Shown piece after piece: positions 34,348 to 46,000 of a DNA stretch of 64,000 nt. A program made the translations under genes and the position numbers. Origin of the DNA: Schistosoma haematobium (Eukaryota > Platyhelminthes > Trematoda > Strigeidida > Schistosomatidae); assembly GCF_000699445.3 (NCBI RefSeq), contig NC_067195.1:10654287-10718286 (forward strand). The letters run 5' to 3'. Every line of letters starts with the position of its first letter. Position 1 is the stretch's first letter. The notes beneath the pieces are model-generated. The model was not told the origin of the DNA. It ran no database searches and saw nothing but the letters and a program-made list of their open reading frames with translations.

Positions 34348-36463
34348 TTAATGAGGAGAAGGGAAAGAAGTAGGAGTGCCAGCTTCATATTCATGTTCGT
34401 TTAGTTTGTTATCAATGTGGCTAGTGGGAGTGAGGTGGTCAGAGGGTAGTTTGGAAAAGGAAGTATGTTTAGGAATGACAGGTAAAATAGAGTGGGTTGG
34501 ATGGATAGGTAATGGGTTTGGGGAATGGTTAGAATGTTCAGTCAAGGAGCTCTTAAGACCAGGAATAGTTATTGGCGAGGAGAAAGATGCGTCACTCTCC
34601 ATTGGCTCGGAGTATATAGAGGACATTCTCAAAATAATGGGATATTCGCTCGTAACATTTAGAGACCCCATGGCAGCACTGTCGAGAGGAAGAAAAATAA
34701 AGAAGAATGAAGTAGTGTATACATCGAATTAGGGGTGATCAAAGAGTTGTGTAGGATGGATTGACTCCGATAGTATCTAGAATCACTAGGTGAGTTCATA
34801 AGTAGCCTAGCATTATAGTTTCCTTGTGTGCAGTGAGCAATTTTAGTTATGTTGTGGGTGGTTAGGGAGATTCCATGTCTCAGGTTAGAGATGGATAATT
34901 GCCTGTTGATTACTTGTTCCTAGAGCTTGCAAGGTTCACTCTATAAGGCTCACTGGTGTCATATGTAGTCGTAGTTTTAGTCGGGTGTAGCTTCACGTCG
35001 GGATGAGTGAGTACTATCAGTCCAATATGTTTGCTGTAGGACATAATATCTCTGTGGACAAGTGCATGTTGGGGTTTAAGGGTGCCGGAGTACTTGTGAG
35101 TTTCTACAAAGAGTTTAGTTTTATTTCGTATCGCAGTGACCGAGTGGCTATGGCTCCTGGGAGGATTGTTTTTAGGCTTGTCGGGGTCTTTGTGGGAGCC
35201 TCCAGGGCAGTTCTGATGCACTATAGAGATATAAGTGGGTTGGGATTTGGGGATATTTAAGTGTTTAGGCTTAGGATGAGTGGTTGCGGCTGATTCATGT
35301 GCAGTCTTGTTTTAAGGACTAGTGGCAACATGATACGTGCCTCGTTTTGAGAAGGGGTAGGAAATGGTGTTTTAGGGTTTCTGCAGTGGTCAACGTTGTG
35401 ACTGTCGCTAGTACGTAAGCTGGGTTGATTGGTCTTTAGTTCATTGAAGATTTGACGCCGGATATTAGTCGTTTCATGAATGATTCTAATCTCTTTAAAT
35501 GTCGGAATACGCCTCAGTAATGACTGACCATTAAGGAGGTGAATGGCTTCTGTGATGCTACCAAAACGAAAGAGAGAGGAAAAGAAGCCTTAGTTTGTGC
35601 TTAACTCAATCTTCTTGTTGCACACCAAGATCACGACAATCCACGCTCTTGTAGTGGAGTGTTTTTAACAGACTTTAAATTCGCACTACCAGGTATATCA
35701 TACGCACAGATATTATGCATACACTATAATCTGTTCAGCACTCCTGATAATATATGGTCAACTACTTTTTCAGTAAGCTAATAATTGCATTCATGAACAA
35801 ATTGAAGCTAGACTACCATGGAGAACCTGGAAGCATTAGACGGCCGTTTCATCGTAGTATGGTGGTCTAGTTACAACTGACTCATAAATTCAATTACAAA
35901 ATTACTACAATCTCCACAAAACCCTCTCTGATTACTTTTTCAGTGTTTTTTTTTGTGATTTCGAGATCATAATTACCTGGAACAGTGATTAGGTATTTGT
36001 ACGGTAATAAGTTTTGAATAGTTTGAGTGAGGCTAAGTTCTATTTTACTGCTATTGGAAGGATCATTGGTGAAATTATTGGAGTTTATATCGAAATAGTT
36101 AGGATCGATATGGTTGCATACAGACTTGTTGCAAGTATCTACCATGTAGTCAATTTGTGCAGAATTAGTTGAGGAACAGAGTATGTGTCTGGGTGAGTAG
36201 TCAAGATCTACATCACTGGGCTGGTTATTACAGGCATTTTTACATGCATTCTGTGGGCCGCTACACGAGATGGCTGATTGTGGATTTGCTGTGTGTTTGA
36301 GGTCAGCGGCACTGTTTAAAAACAGCTCACAACATGTAACGATTTTGAGTGGGCTGCAAGAAGTACCATATGATGTCCATTCAAACGGTTTATTGTCGTT
36401 CTTATTCATATCTGTAAGCGAGATGCAAGGTAGTGACATGTCATAACCAAGTACATGGTACAC
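34348..36463 (-). other. Possible ORF1 region of the CR1-like LINE
   Basis: Minus-strand frames of 189 (36463-35894), 103 (35221-34910) and 107 residues (34671-34348) lie upstream of the endonuclease in the same orientation. They are low in complexity (Ser, Asn, Pro, Thr) with no recognisable zinc finger or coiled coil. The assignment rests on position only. Confidence 0.4.
35820..35885. repeat. Scrambled SINE junction
   Basis: Contains the minus-strand ribozyme-to-tail part of the family II SINE (GAAACGGCCGTC intact when read on the minus strand) joined directly to the plus-strand family tail (TGGTCTAG-TACAACTGACTCAT). The two halves normally lie on the same strand. Confidence 0.5.
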
Positions 36464-36489
36464 GTCTAGTGTAGCTGCGGAAAGTCAGT

Positions 36490-37880
36490 ACGATGCGGAC
36501 TGATAGGCATGTATATAAAGCTTTACGTTGTTCACTTTAGTGACGGATTCAGATCTTTTCAGGTGCCTTAGACATCAGGAGAGATTATATTTAAATATTA
36601 GTAAGGTTTGCGTAAAGTGAACAGCTACTATTATAACTTAATTTATCAAATGTAAAAGGTTCTATGGTAGTATCGTGTCTATTATTTGTTAAGAGCTAAT
36701 GAACGAACGTTGATGAACAAAAAGAGGTGTACAAAGTGGAAATTAACAGACTAAGTGTATGACGTTGAGTCCCAAGATAAGATAACAAATTAATAGAAAC
36801 TATCAGGATTAAAGTATTTTCGGCCAATAAATATCGTTAAATTAGGAGGAAGAACTAATAGAAAAGCAATATAAAACCACGTGGAAAAAGTTGCAACCTT
36901 AAAAGTCTGTGCGTTGGATACTAATATTTCTATCGTCGCTTGTTTTTGTGAAATAGCAACGTTAAGAAGTGAACATTTATGTCATTGCTCAAACTGTGTG
37001 GGTATTTATCGCTTCATTTAGTGAAAACTGATAACTTTGGATGCAGTCATCCGATTTGATTTGAATGGAAACGAAAAAGAAAGTGAATGTCACTTAGATA
37101 TCTGATTGACTTGATGAAATTGTGGTGATACTCCTGTGACAGAAAAGTTTGTCATGGACCACAAATAGTTTCAAACCGCAGAGGTCCAAACTACAAACCA
37201 GCACACGAACATAGTTTCATGCGGCTTTCCATAAAATAGTTATTAGATACTGGTTAATTAAAATGTACTTAGACGAGTAATAGTATCTTAAATATCTATC
37301 TCTGGTGAAGTTGAGCACATATCCCTTTGATTGTCAAGACTTTTCCACACTTATATATCGACGTTAAGTTTTGCGTTTAACACACTTGAAGATGTAGACA
37401 TTTACAGGTATTTTTATCAAGTTATAAATACGCTAGCTGAACAAGTACTAGGATATTGTAGGCTATAGAAGTTCTATGCTTCTCATTCCACTACAGCTGG
37501 CACAGGAACACGTTCCGGGTGATGCAGAGTGCATGTGTAAAATGTACGAAACGACGAGTGCATCAAATACATGTCATCGACAAGTTCGACGAGACTCTTG
37601 CACATGTTGTAGAGCTGAAAGTCTGCTGTATATGTCACATAAAATTAGAATACACTGTATGCAACTTCACAAGCGTATTACCTTGTTCCTATTTACTTAT
37701 TATTATTTATTTGTAATGTTTGTCTACAATTCGATACCGCACTCGACATTACATTGATTTAGGACTATGTGAAGCGTCAGCAGGATGTCCACACACTCTA
37801 CTAACTCGACATATTGCGGACAGTGCCACGAGAGCTATATTTAGGCTAATAGGTGAATTAAGATTGATATCATAAATAGA
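36490..37880. other. Unassigned interval
   Basis: A 93-residue plus frame at 37476-37757, Cys-rich (CMCKMYE...SCTCCRAE) with a hydrophobic tail (LFLFTYYYLFVMFVY), has no recognisable family and no splice context. Nothing else stands out. Confidence 0.35.
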
Positions 37881-37884
37881 TTTA

Positions 37885-38090
37885 TGTTAGAATACCATTG
37901 AAAACTTGTGAGCACTAGACGGCCGTCTCATTACGGTGTAGGACTCTTCTGCACTGCTCATCCACGATCACGCACCGGTGGAACTCGAACCCAGTACCTT
38001 CGGTCTCGCTCGTGAACGCTTAACTTCTAGACCACTGAGCTGATATCCGACGGCGCTAATGTTTAACTTCAACCAATCCGTTATATTGTG
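37885..38090 (-). mobile_element. Hammerhead-type SINE, family II, decayed
   Basis: Minus strand: GATATCAGCTCAGTGGTCTAG (box A), GGGTTCGAGTTCC (box B), then GAGCAGTGCAGAAGAGTCC...GACGGCCGTC and TAGTGCTC, the family ribozyme region with a damaged core (CAGAAGA, GAGA). Preceded by the family head TTGAAGTTAAACATTAGCGCC. Confidence 0.65.
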
Positions 38091-38381
38091 CGATCGTCTA
38101 CAGTTGTCTTCAGTGGATAAATGCCTCACAAAGGACACGGTTGGATTCCAATGGTCACGGCTTCTCACTAGAACTCCAGAAAATGCCTCTTGAAGCCAAT
38201 CACTAGTGACAGCATTAAAACTATGATTAAAGGGTTTCGGAATAATACAATGAATGGGTCTATGAAGTGTAGGTGCAATTATTTGGACACAAAATTGACG
38301 TCGTCTGTTATCGCATAAATCAGCATAATGTGAAATCAAATGGCTTAGACTGAATACGACAGATCGATATTCTGAGTACAT

Positions 38382-39300
38382 TATGATGAAAGTATGTTCT
38401 CACAATTCTCCTGCTGAGTGTCTCGAGATAAAACGTCTCCTATTCAATATATTTTCACATCACATTTGAATTTAATTCCTTCAGTATAGTATCCTTCCGC
38501 AAGATTTTTAAATCTTTTACAATATGTAATAAACATTAACGGAAGACGAAGCCAGTTCAAAACCCGCCAAGCTCCCCACAACCTTGAACCAGATTAAAAA
38601 ATACAGTAAAACTGGTGATCTCAGCATTTAGAAAATGTTAAAAAGTAGCATTTAAGCTGAGACTTACGCCTGAAGAACAAAAATACATTTATGTTGTTAG
38701 CAAAGACTTTAGTGGTTTTCGGACATCAATAGACTATACAAATATTTTAACGGCTGAAAATCGCGCTGCAGAAACAAAATGCCCGCCGTTACATAATCTG
38801 TTCAAGGTCGTGGCGATAAAATGGGGGAGGTTTAAAGGTCGATCGCAGCGTGTGTGGAAGTCCGTTATATGTATGGGATTTCAATTGTACTTTTTGTCAT
38901 CAGAAAATGTTTTATAGCTAGACGCAATCCCCATATGGCGTAAAGAATAGTCATTCGTAAACTGTAATACTACCCTGATCTTACATTAATTATTGGCTTC
39001 ATCATCACGATTGAGTTTGAAATTGTTACGAGACGTCTTATATTTGCAATAGTTGAGAATGCTAGCATCTTTACTTGGCATTACTTCTGCCAAGTTTTGT
39101 GTGAGAATTTATTGACATCACCTGTTTGTTAAAAGTAGTATACAAGTTTGTTCTGTCACAATTGTTGTTGACATTCTTAATGAATCGACTTCGATGATGA
39201 AAGCTCATTGCTAGAAACTGATATATTTATTGTGACTGATTTTTCGGTTATCGTTAGTACCATTTTTACTGAACATGTTATAAATAAAGTGGAATAATTA
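38382..39300. other. Unassigned interval
   Basis: AT-rich, no recognisable coding or repeat family. Confidence 0.4.
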
Positions 39301-39324
39301 TAATACCTGGATGTTAGGATTTAT

Positions 39325-39835
39325 TTATTTAAACATAATCATTGGTACAAGAAGGCACTAAATATATATGCGTCACATAAATCATTTGATTTGTGCGAGG
39401 GCTGGAATACTGCCCGAAAGCGCAAACCGAATCAGATGATTTTCTTAGAGGGCTACGTACCGAGCCTTTGGCCTCCAGATCTAATCCACGAGGCAGTGGA
39501 GCAACGTCAGGAGATGCAGTTCCATGGTAGTCGGTGACCAACAATAGGTTCATACGCCACTTGTTCCCTCAGGATACTGGAGCCCACGTGCACCAGTGGT
39601 TTGGATTCAGAGTTTTTCAACTCCCCTAGGTGGATCCTCCATATCCACCGAACCCATTAAAGAGCCGGACATTCGCTTATTGTCATATCAATTTCGTGAG
39701 AAAACACCCTCGCCGCGAGAAGGCAGTGAGTAGGACTTCCTTGGCAACAGCTGTATACGTGTGACCATGTGAGAGCATTTTGAGCGGGAGAGCTGACACT
39801 GCCCTTCGGTCTTACCAGAGCATTTAAGTGCAGAA
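39325..39835 (-). mobile_element. Short non-autonomous element made of LINE 5' and 3' ends, copy 2
   Basis: Nearly identical to 11552-12065 over its length, including the same 5'-region-to-3'-tail junction, with a few substitutions and one extra C around 39625. The ends are less clear; ATGTTAGG (left flank) and ATGTCAGG (right flank) may be a one-mismatch target duplication. Confidence 0.75.
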
Positions 39836-39956
39836 TGTCAGGGTAATAACTAGATTGTCGATAAACACGACGTTCAGTCATCTGTGGACCAGCGTTTGTA
39901 ATTTCATTTTTAGAAACATTGTCAAATCCACTCATACTAACTGTTTCATCCAAGTA

Positions 39957-40224
39957 GGATGAGACTAATTTATACACGACCTTTCAGCGACGATGAAGTG
40001 ACCCTGAGAATATTCACCTGTTAACTAGGACCAGATGGCAGTTATAAAGGAGTTTAAGGGATTAAAATTGTGATTAAGGTTAAGAACTAGATTTAGAGTT
40101 TTCATCACGAACTGACATCAGGTAAATGACTGGACATTATCTAGCCAGATGGATGAATAAAGTTCACATCAAAATCCAAAACCTGTTATTTTGTGTTTGG
40201 CTCATCCACAAATTATAGTCTCGC
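39957..40224. mobile_element. Merlin-like MITE, copy 1
   Basis: About 268 bp with inverted ends (GGATGAGACTAATTTAT left; ...CAAATTATAGTCTCGC right). Flanks TCCAAGTA and TCCAAGTC look like an 8-bp target duplication with one mismatch. Interior homologous to the copy at 45518-45805 (for example TTAGAGTTTTCATCACGAACTGACAT against TTAGTGTTTTCATCACTAACCGACAT, compared in pieces). No coding capacity. Confidence 0.65.
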
Positions 40225-43010
40225 TCCAAGTCGAATCGGTAAAGAAAAGTGACAATCAATTTAGTGAGTCATTTTGATTTTGTAAAATACCAATTTCTCA
40301 ACATAATTCCCATTTCAAATTGTGGGCACCATAATTCATGTACATTTGTAATGAAAGCGTGTATTCTTCATTTAACTTGTTTGTACTTTAAGTAATTTCT
40401 TACATTTGAATAATTCCATATTTGCTCGTGTACACACTTTTTGTTAAATTGATTTAACTCACTATGCAGCTAGCTTTTGCTGGCTAGTTACGCGTTATTA
40501 GTATCAATAGATGTAGCAAGATTTATTTGCTTACTTTTGGCGAGATTTAATAATTCTTCATTTCACATAATTATAACGGTCTTTTAGTTGTAGTTCCTTT
40601 GATTTACAACAGTTAATTCTGGTATATGGCATTGAATCAGGGTTTGTGTAACTCATTCGAAACCTTATGCTGTCAACTTTTAGTTTCGATTATCAGATTG
40701 TCTTCATTTTACATTTGTGTTTTTGGTAATTATTGTCATTCGCTTTCGTCTCACACATTCTACTCTTCACACTCCTTCATGCTAAACACAAACCGGCACA
40801 TCTATGTAATTTTTGATACTACTTCATTTAATGGCGTTAATGCAAATATATTCTTTCCACTGCAGAGTGATAGAGAGTTAGTGTTGTGGAAAACCAAGCC
40901 CTGCGTAAAGTAAAATTATAAGATGACACAAAAACTATAATTTGCAAAATGCATTCTTCTGAATGTACCGCGTTATTCGACTTTAGAATACAAACCTTCC
41001 ATTCTCTCGCTTTGTGTTCTTTTATGGTTCGTTAGTAATCACTGTTTACTGCGCTGTTTCAGGCCTTTAACAAATCCACAATGAACAATGGCAACACTTG
41101 TTACATTTGATGTCGAAGGACCCAGTACCTATGCATCTGAAAAATATGATAAACTGCCACTATTACTAGATAAACTGGTTGCCGATAACTCTGTCACTGC
41201 GAAAGCCCCTGATCCTAGAAACTACTTTGAAGCACATTTCAAAAATTATGAATGCCCTTTTTTTCTGAAAAACTTCACCACCAGTACATTTCGGCTATAC
41301 TTTATTATGTTTAGACGGCCAGACAGTACGGCAGGGAATGGTTAGTGAGTTCATGGTCAGTAAACTATCATCTCATACTTGAAAGCTACTGGATGGATCT
41401 TTGTTGAAAACTTGTCTTCATGCTCAAACTGTATTCAGATTAGGTATTCTAAGCAGATGGAATCTGAAGTAACCTGGTAATAGTCTTTCCACAAACTGTG
41501 AGTTCATCATCTCACCGTGGTGTGCTTTCTTTTCGGATAAAAGCTTGACCAGGTAGTTGATATAACTTTTATAAGTAGTCAATAGGATCCCCAAAAATAT
41601 GCTAGCCGCTTAACAGCAATTGTGCAGTGAACTCTTATGGATCGTCAGATGAGAAGAAAAACAATCGTTTAATGTATCCTAGTTATGACACTGGGTTACT
41701 GAACGTCAGTCTACTAACCACTGCTCATCATGCTGTTTCATTCTTCAGACAGTGGAATATAGGTAAAATGATCTAACGTAGATATTTTCTGCAACAAGAA
41801 TATTCATAATTTACTTGCCATGTGACCCAAAGCGGCCTCAAGGATTGATAGCTTACTCAGCAAAACAGAGTCCTGTAGTCATTCTACATAGTATCAAGTG
41901 TTCATAATTTCTGTGATCCACTGTTATTGGTACCTCCGAAGCTAAATATAACGTTCAGCCTTTGGCAGGTTAACGTTTACTCTGAAGGTAGATTGTTTGC
42001 TAGGGGAGCTGAATGAGCAGCGTTTGTGAAAGAATCTAGAACAGAGGTAAGTAAAACAAAAAGTCGACAGTAGATTAAATACATAGGATGTACTGACACT
42101 TATTAATGACGGTCTTAGGAATAGCGTTTATGCTTTGACTTGATGTAGGGAATAAGTTTTTTGTTTAGCTTGTGTATACCTGTTGTGTCTTGCCAAAATG
42201 CTGGTGTGGCTTTTTATTATGACTGGACGCAACGGTTTACTTTACCTTGTATGGTGGACAGGGACTGGTATTGCTCGATATAAGGAAGAAGGCAAAAATG
42301 TTAATGAAGATTTATTTATGCATAGACAATAGATCCTCTACAGCTTCAACCACTGAATAAAAATTACACTAAATTATTTATGATTTGCTTATCTGGTAAG
42401 TTAATATGAATATATTGAACTAAGCGGTGTTAGTATAAATTAGTCAGTAAATAAATCCATGTATACAATCTATAATGTTAGTTGATTTAACTGCACTAAA
42501 CATTACAGTAAATTACCGAGCTCCACATTTAATTTTTTCTGACAATATTTCAATTCTAAGTTATGATCCTAATCTCAAATGTTTGATGTTTTCGTCGTTA
42601 AACCTGCTTCGGTTTGGGCACCCGGACAATATCACAGCCCTCACACATGTCAAGTGAGGTTTGTGTGGCGCATATGTATTTGGTGCCTCCATGTACCAAT
42701 GTCTATTTGTTAAAATAAAATAAAACTGATTATCTGTGTTTGGTAGTAAACACTTGGTGGTGTGTGACGTTCCTTTTCAGTTCGTCTATGCTTTCAACGT
42801 TCTCCTTTGTTCTCTACTCTCAGTTCTTTTCTGCTATCGGTTGCATCTTCTTTGTTTTCTATCTCGTCTTGATATGAGTAGGGGAAGTGTGATATGTTTT
42901 ATCGATACATGACTATCAGGTCCTCCTACATTGTTTCTGCCTGTACCCTTTTATATCTATTAAATTTCTCAGTATTCTATGGTGATTCTCAAAAATATTT
43001 CATGTTTTAG
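40225..43010. other. Interval upstream of HLCS
   Basis: An 85-residue plus frame at 41088-41345 (MATLVTFDVEGPSTYASEKYD..., APDPRNYFEAHFKNYE) has a good start context and coding-like composition, and follows a CAG at 41059-41062 that could be an acceptor. I cannot place it in a family or link it to HLCS. A 60-residue frame at 42475-42657 is probably chance. The HLCS promoter and any non-coding first exon should lie here. Confidence 0.35.
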
Positions 43011-43016
43011 ATTTAG

Positions 43017-46000
43017 ATGACCAATACTTGGAGCATTCTTTGTTTATCCAAATTTTCCAGACAATTAAATGATGTTTTTAAAAAATCTTTATCGATAACT
43101 AATCGTATAAGTTTGATTAATATTTACTATGTTTTGTCACCTGGAGAAGTTCTTTCCACTCCTGTTTCTACTGTTTATCAGAAATTGGTTAAAAAGATGC
43201 AAGATATAGTTGTACCAGATACTGCTTTATTGTATCCTCTCCCAAGGAAGCAATTTTTGGCTGAATTATGGATTACCTCTGGGAAGCTGTTGGTGGTTCT
43301 TGAATCTTCATTATTTATTGAGGATGTACCTCATTCGGTAGACTTTCAAAAAGACCTCACGATCGTAAGTGTCAATTTGCTTTCAAAGTACTATATTTTT
43401 TCATCTCCGAAAATGTTTTCTCGTGTGTGTGTAAATATCTTACCCACTAAGATCTAGTTTTTTCTATATTAATAATCAACCATAATTATCGTTACAAAAC
43501 TGTTGCTTTAGAATGAAGTGTAGTTATAATTATGTATGTATGATAAATTGCCACAGAAGATATATCAGTCAACTATTTTACCTCGATCTTTAACACCTCA
43601 TCAACACATCCATTATGTCAAATATAATGTTGCTGGCTACATAGCTTATATCTGGTTACTCTAATTCTTCCGATCCATATGACAACAGTTTCATAACCTT
43701 TCAAATGTCACATCTTCGTCTCACGTCCTACGTTGTCTGACTAACTTATCATCCCTCAGTATGTCTACTGAGACTCCTGGAATCTTTACTACTAACATAA
43801 AATTTATATTAATAAGTCATATTTCGACTCTCACTGTATTGTGGCCGATAAAGTTTCTACGTCGCTTAGCAATTACATGAAGGTTCATCTGTTTACTTTA
43901 TAAACTAGACATTGTGTGACGTTTAGTGCTTACGTATGAGGGCTTGTCTCGTGAGATGTAAGAAACTGAAATTAATGGACTGGTTGTAAGTTAAATGTAC
44001 AGACCAGAGGAGCTAGGACTACCAAAGAGTACACTTCAAATACAAGAACACAACCGAAACAGATTTTCAAGTTATATTCGAAACCCCACCAGGAGTCGAA
44101 CTGGAAACTTTCGAACTTCACTGTAGGCTCTTGATTCTTAGACTACTCCTTTAAAATCCAATAATTAGCGTTCTCAATTTTAATCAGTTTGAGATATAAC
44201 GTTATGGTCATTCATTGCGATTGGTGATGACTATCTCACCCAATAGACCTAGACTCCACCAGTTGTAATACTGGCTTCGATGATGTAGACACATTCTAGC
44301 GATGATATTTTAGCGGATTCCATTCTAATCAATACTTAAAATCACTAGGACCGGAATAAAAGAGATAGAGTAGATAACTTTTGTCTACGTATTTCTCTAG
44401 AATGGTTACCTATTTTGATTTAGTCTCTGCTGTCCCATCTCTGTTTTTCTGAGTAGTCTTAAGTATGATGCAACATTGTGACTTAAAATGTTATTTGAAA
44501 TATGCTTAAAAATAAAGCCATTGGTGACTGGTATATTTTCTTTTATGCCTTTAATTAACAATAAGATTTACTTTTGATTAAAAGTAGGTCTTGATTGTGC
44601 TTACTTGTAAACTGCAACATTTATTACTGTCTTTTCAACTGTTATACATCATTGATAACCAGGAATAGAGGTTTCATAAACATCGACCATAATTCCTTAG
44701 ATTGAACGATCAAGTCTCTTAGTGAAACGATATATATCTAACATCAACTTCTGGCACTGTAATTTCTGATGATCTGTTCAGGATTCTGTGCTATCCCCCA
44801 AGAATGACGTAAAAATAATTCTCTGTAATTTTCTAGATGCAAATAATGTGTTTTCCCAAGCTTGTCTCACATTGTATCGTACACCAATCCTATGTTCTAA
44901 GAAAGTAATTGTTAACAAATAACCTTATCATGTCTGAATATCAAATCGAATTATGAATATAGTCAGCTGTTTTTCTTTCAGTGAAAAAGTGCGAAGCATT
45001 ACGGTGAAAACCGTTAGCAATGTTTCAGTTTCTTATGATAGTCTCATAGTCTCATAGTAGTCCATATCGTACTTTAAAATGTAAAGATCATCTAGCCATG
45101 CTCAACATAGAGCCCGACATGTATGTGCATGGGTTTAGGTTGCCACACAATATCAGCATACCGAGATAACAGCATTAAAGGTGGTAATTGTATAAGTGGT
45201 CATAGGACAGATTACACATAGTCCATATGATTCGAGAGGTAAATATTAATTAGTTAAATAATAAAGTATAAGAAAGGAAAGGTGTTCTAGACGTGTAAAT
45301 TAAATCCCATGAACTGTCGCAGCTGGTCCAAAAGTTTGTTGTCGGTTAAATAAATCTCAAGCTGATTAGTATATGCGTGAGTGGAAAACACTTTAACGAC
45401 CAGTCTTTCTGGTTCGTTACGTCAGTGAGATCGAAAATAGTGTCATGTTCCGTAGAAATCACATGATCGTGTCTGTCATGCGATTGGACCACTATTAGGT
45501 CTATTTAATCAAATTTCGGTGAGACTATAATTTATGAACGACCTTCAAGCAACTCTAAAATGACCTTGGGATGTACACCAACTTACCCGAGTTACATGAG
45601 GGTTATATATTAATATGTAGAACTATGATTATGATTTACAGTTGAACGTTAGGGTTAGGAATTAAACTTAGTGTTTTCATCACTAACCGACATAAGCTAT
45701 AATGCCAAAATGGTATTTAGCCAAATGAGTGTATGAAGTTTGCGCCGAAATCTAAGCTCTGCTATCTTAAATCTGATTGATTCGTCCATGAATTATAGTC
45801 TAGCCCAAATTTCTATTGCATTTGGTTCATCATGATTATGTAGATGATGATCGGTGAATGGGACAAATTCAAAAGGTGATCTACTTTATCTGGTCATATT
45901 ATTGATAAATGACTTGAATGGAGTGTTACTTAATAATACTACATTTAAGAAAATGACCAATTTGGGTTTCATTCAATTATGATATGCATCTTACTTTTAT

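Larger units (their letters stand above)
31120..36480 (-). mobile_element. Degraded CR1/SR1-like LINE
   Basis: Minus-strand translation in shifting frames gives an apurinic endonuclease (34320-33700: LINARSVQNKMIHLRALL, KKGGGYF, VGCIYRAPNTRNSTDTI, VSGDF), a linker (33521-33024), a reverse transcriptase with the YADD box (32442-32167: LYADDLKFIYK...NKVENWCRRWRLKFNTGKC) and a C-terminal part around 31750-31150 (DLGVHYSRSLNF). Upstream frames at 36463-34348 would be ORF1 and its spacer, but I cannot confirm a domain there. Many stops; inactive. Confidence 0.75.

Noticed and set aside
34376..34732. 118-residue plus-strand ORF
   Set aside because: It is low-complexity and antisense to the CR1-like LINE; no signature.
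37968..38381. 137-residue minus-strand ORF
   Set aside because: It runs through the SINE at 37885-38090; the C-terminal third is box A/box B sequence, and no domain is visible in the rest.
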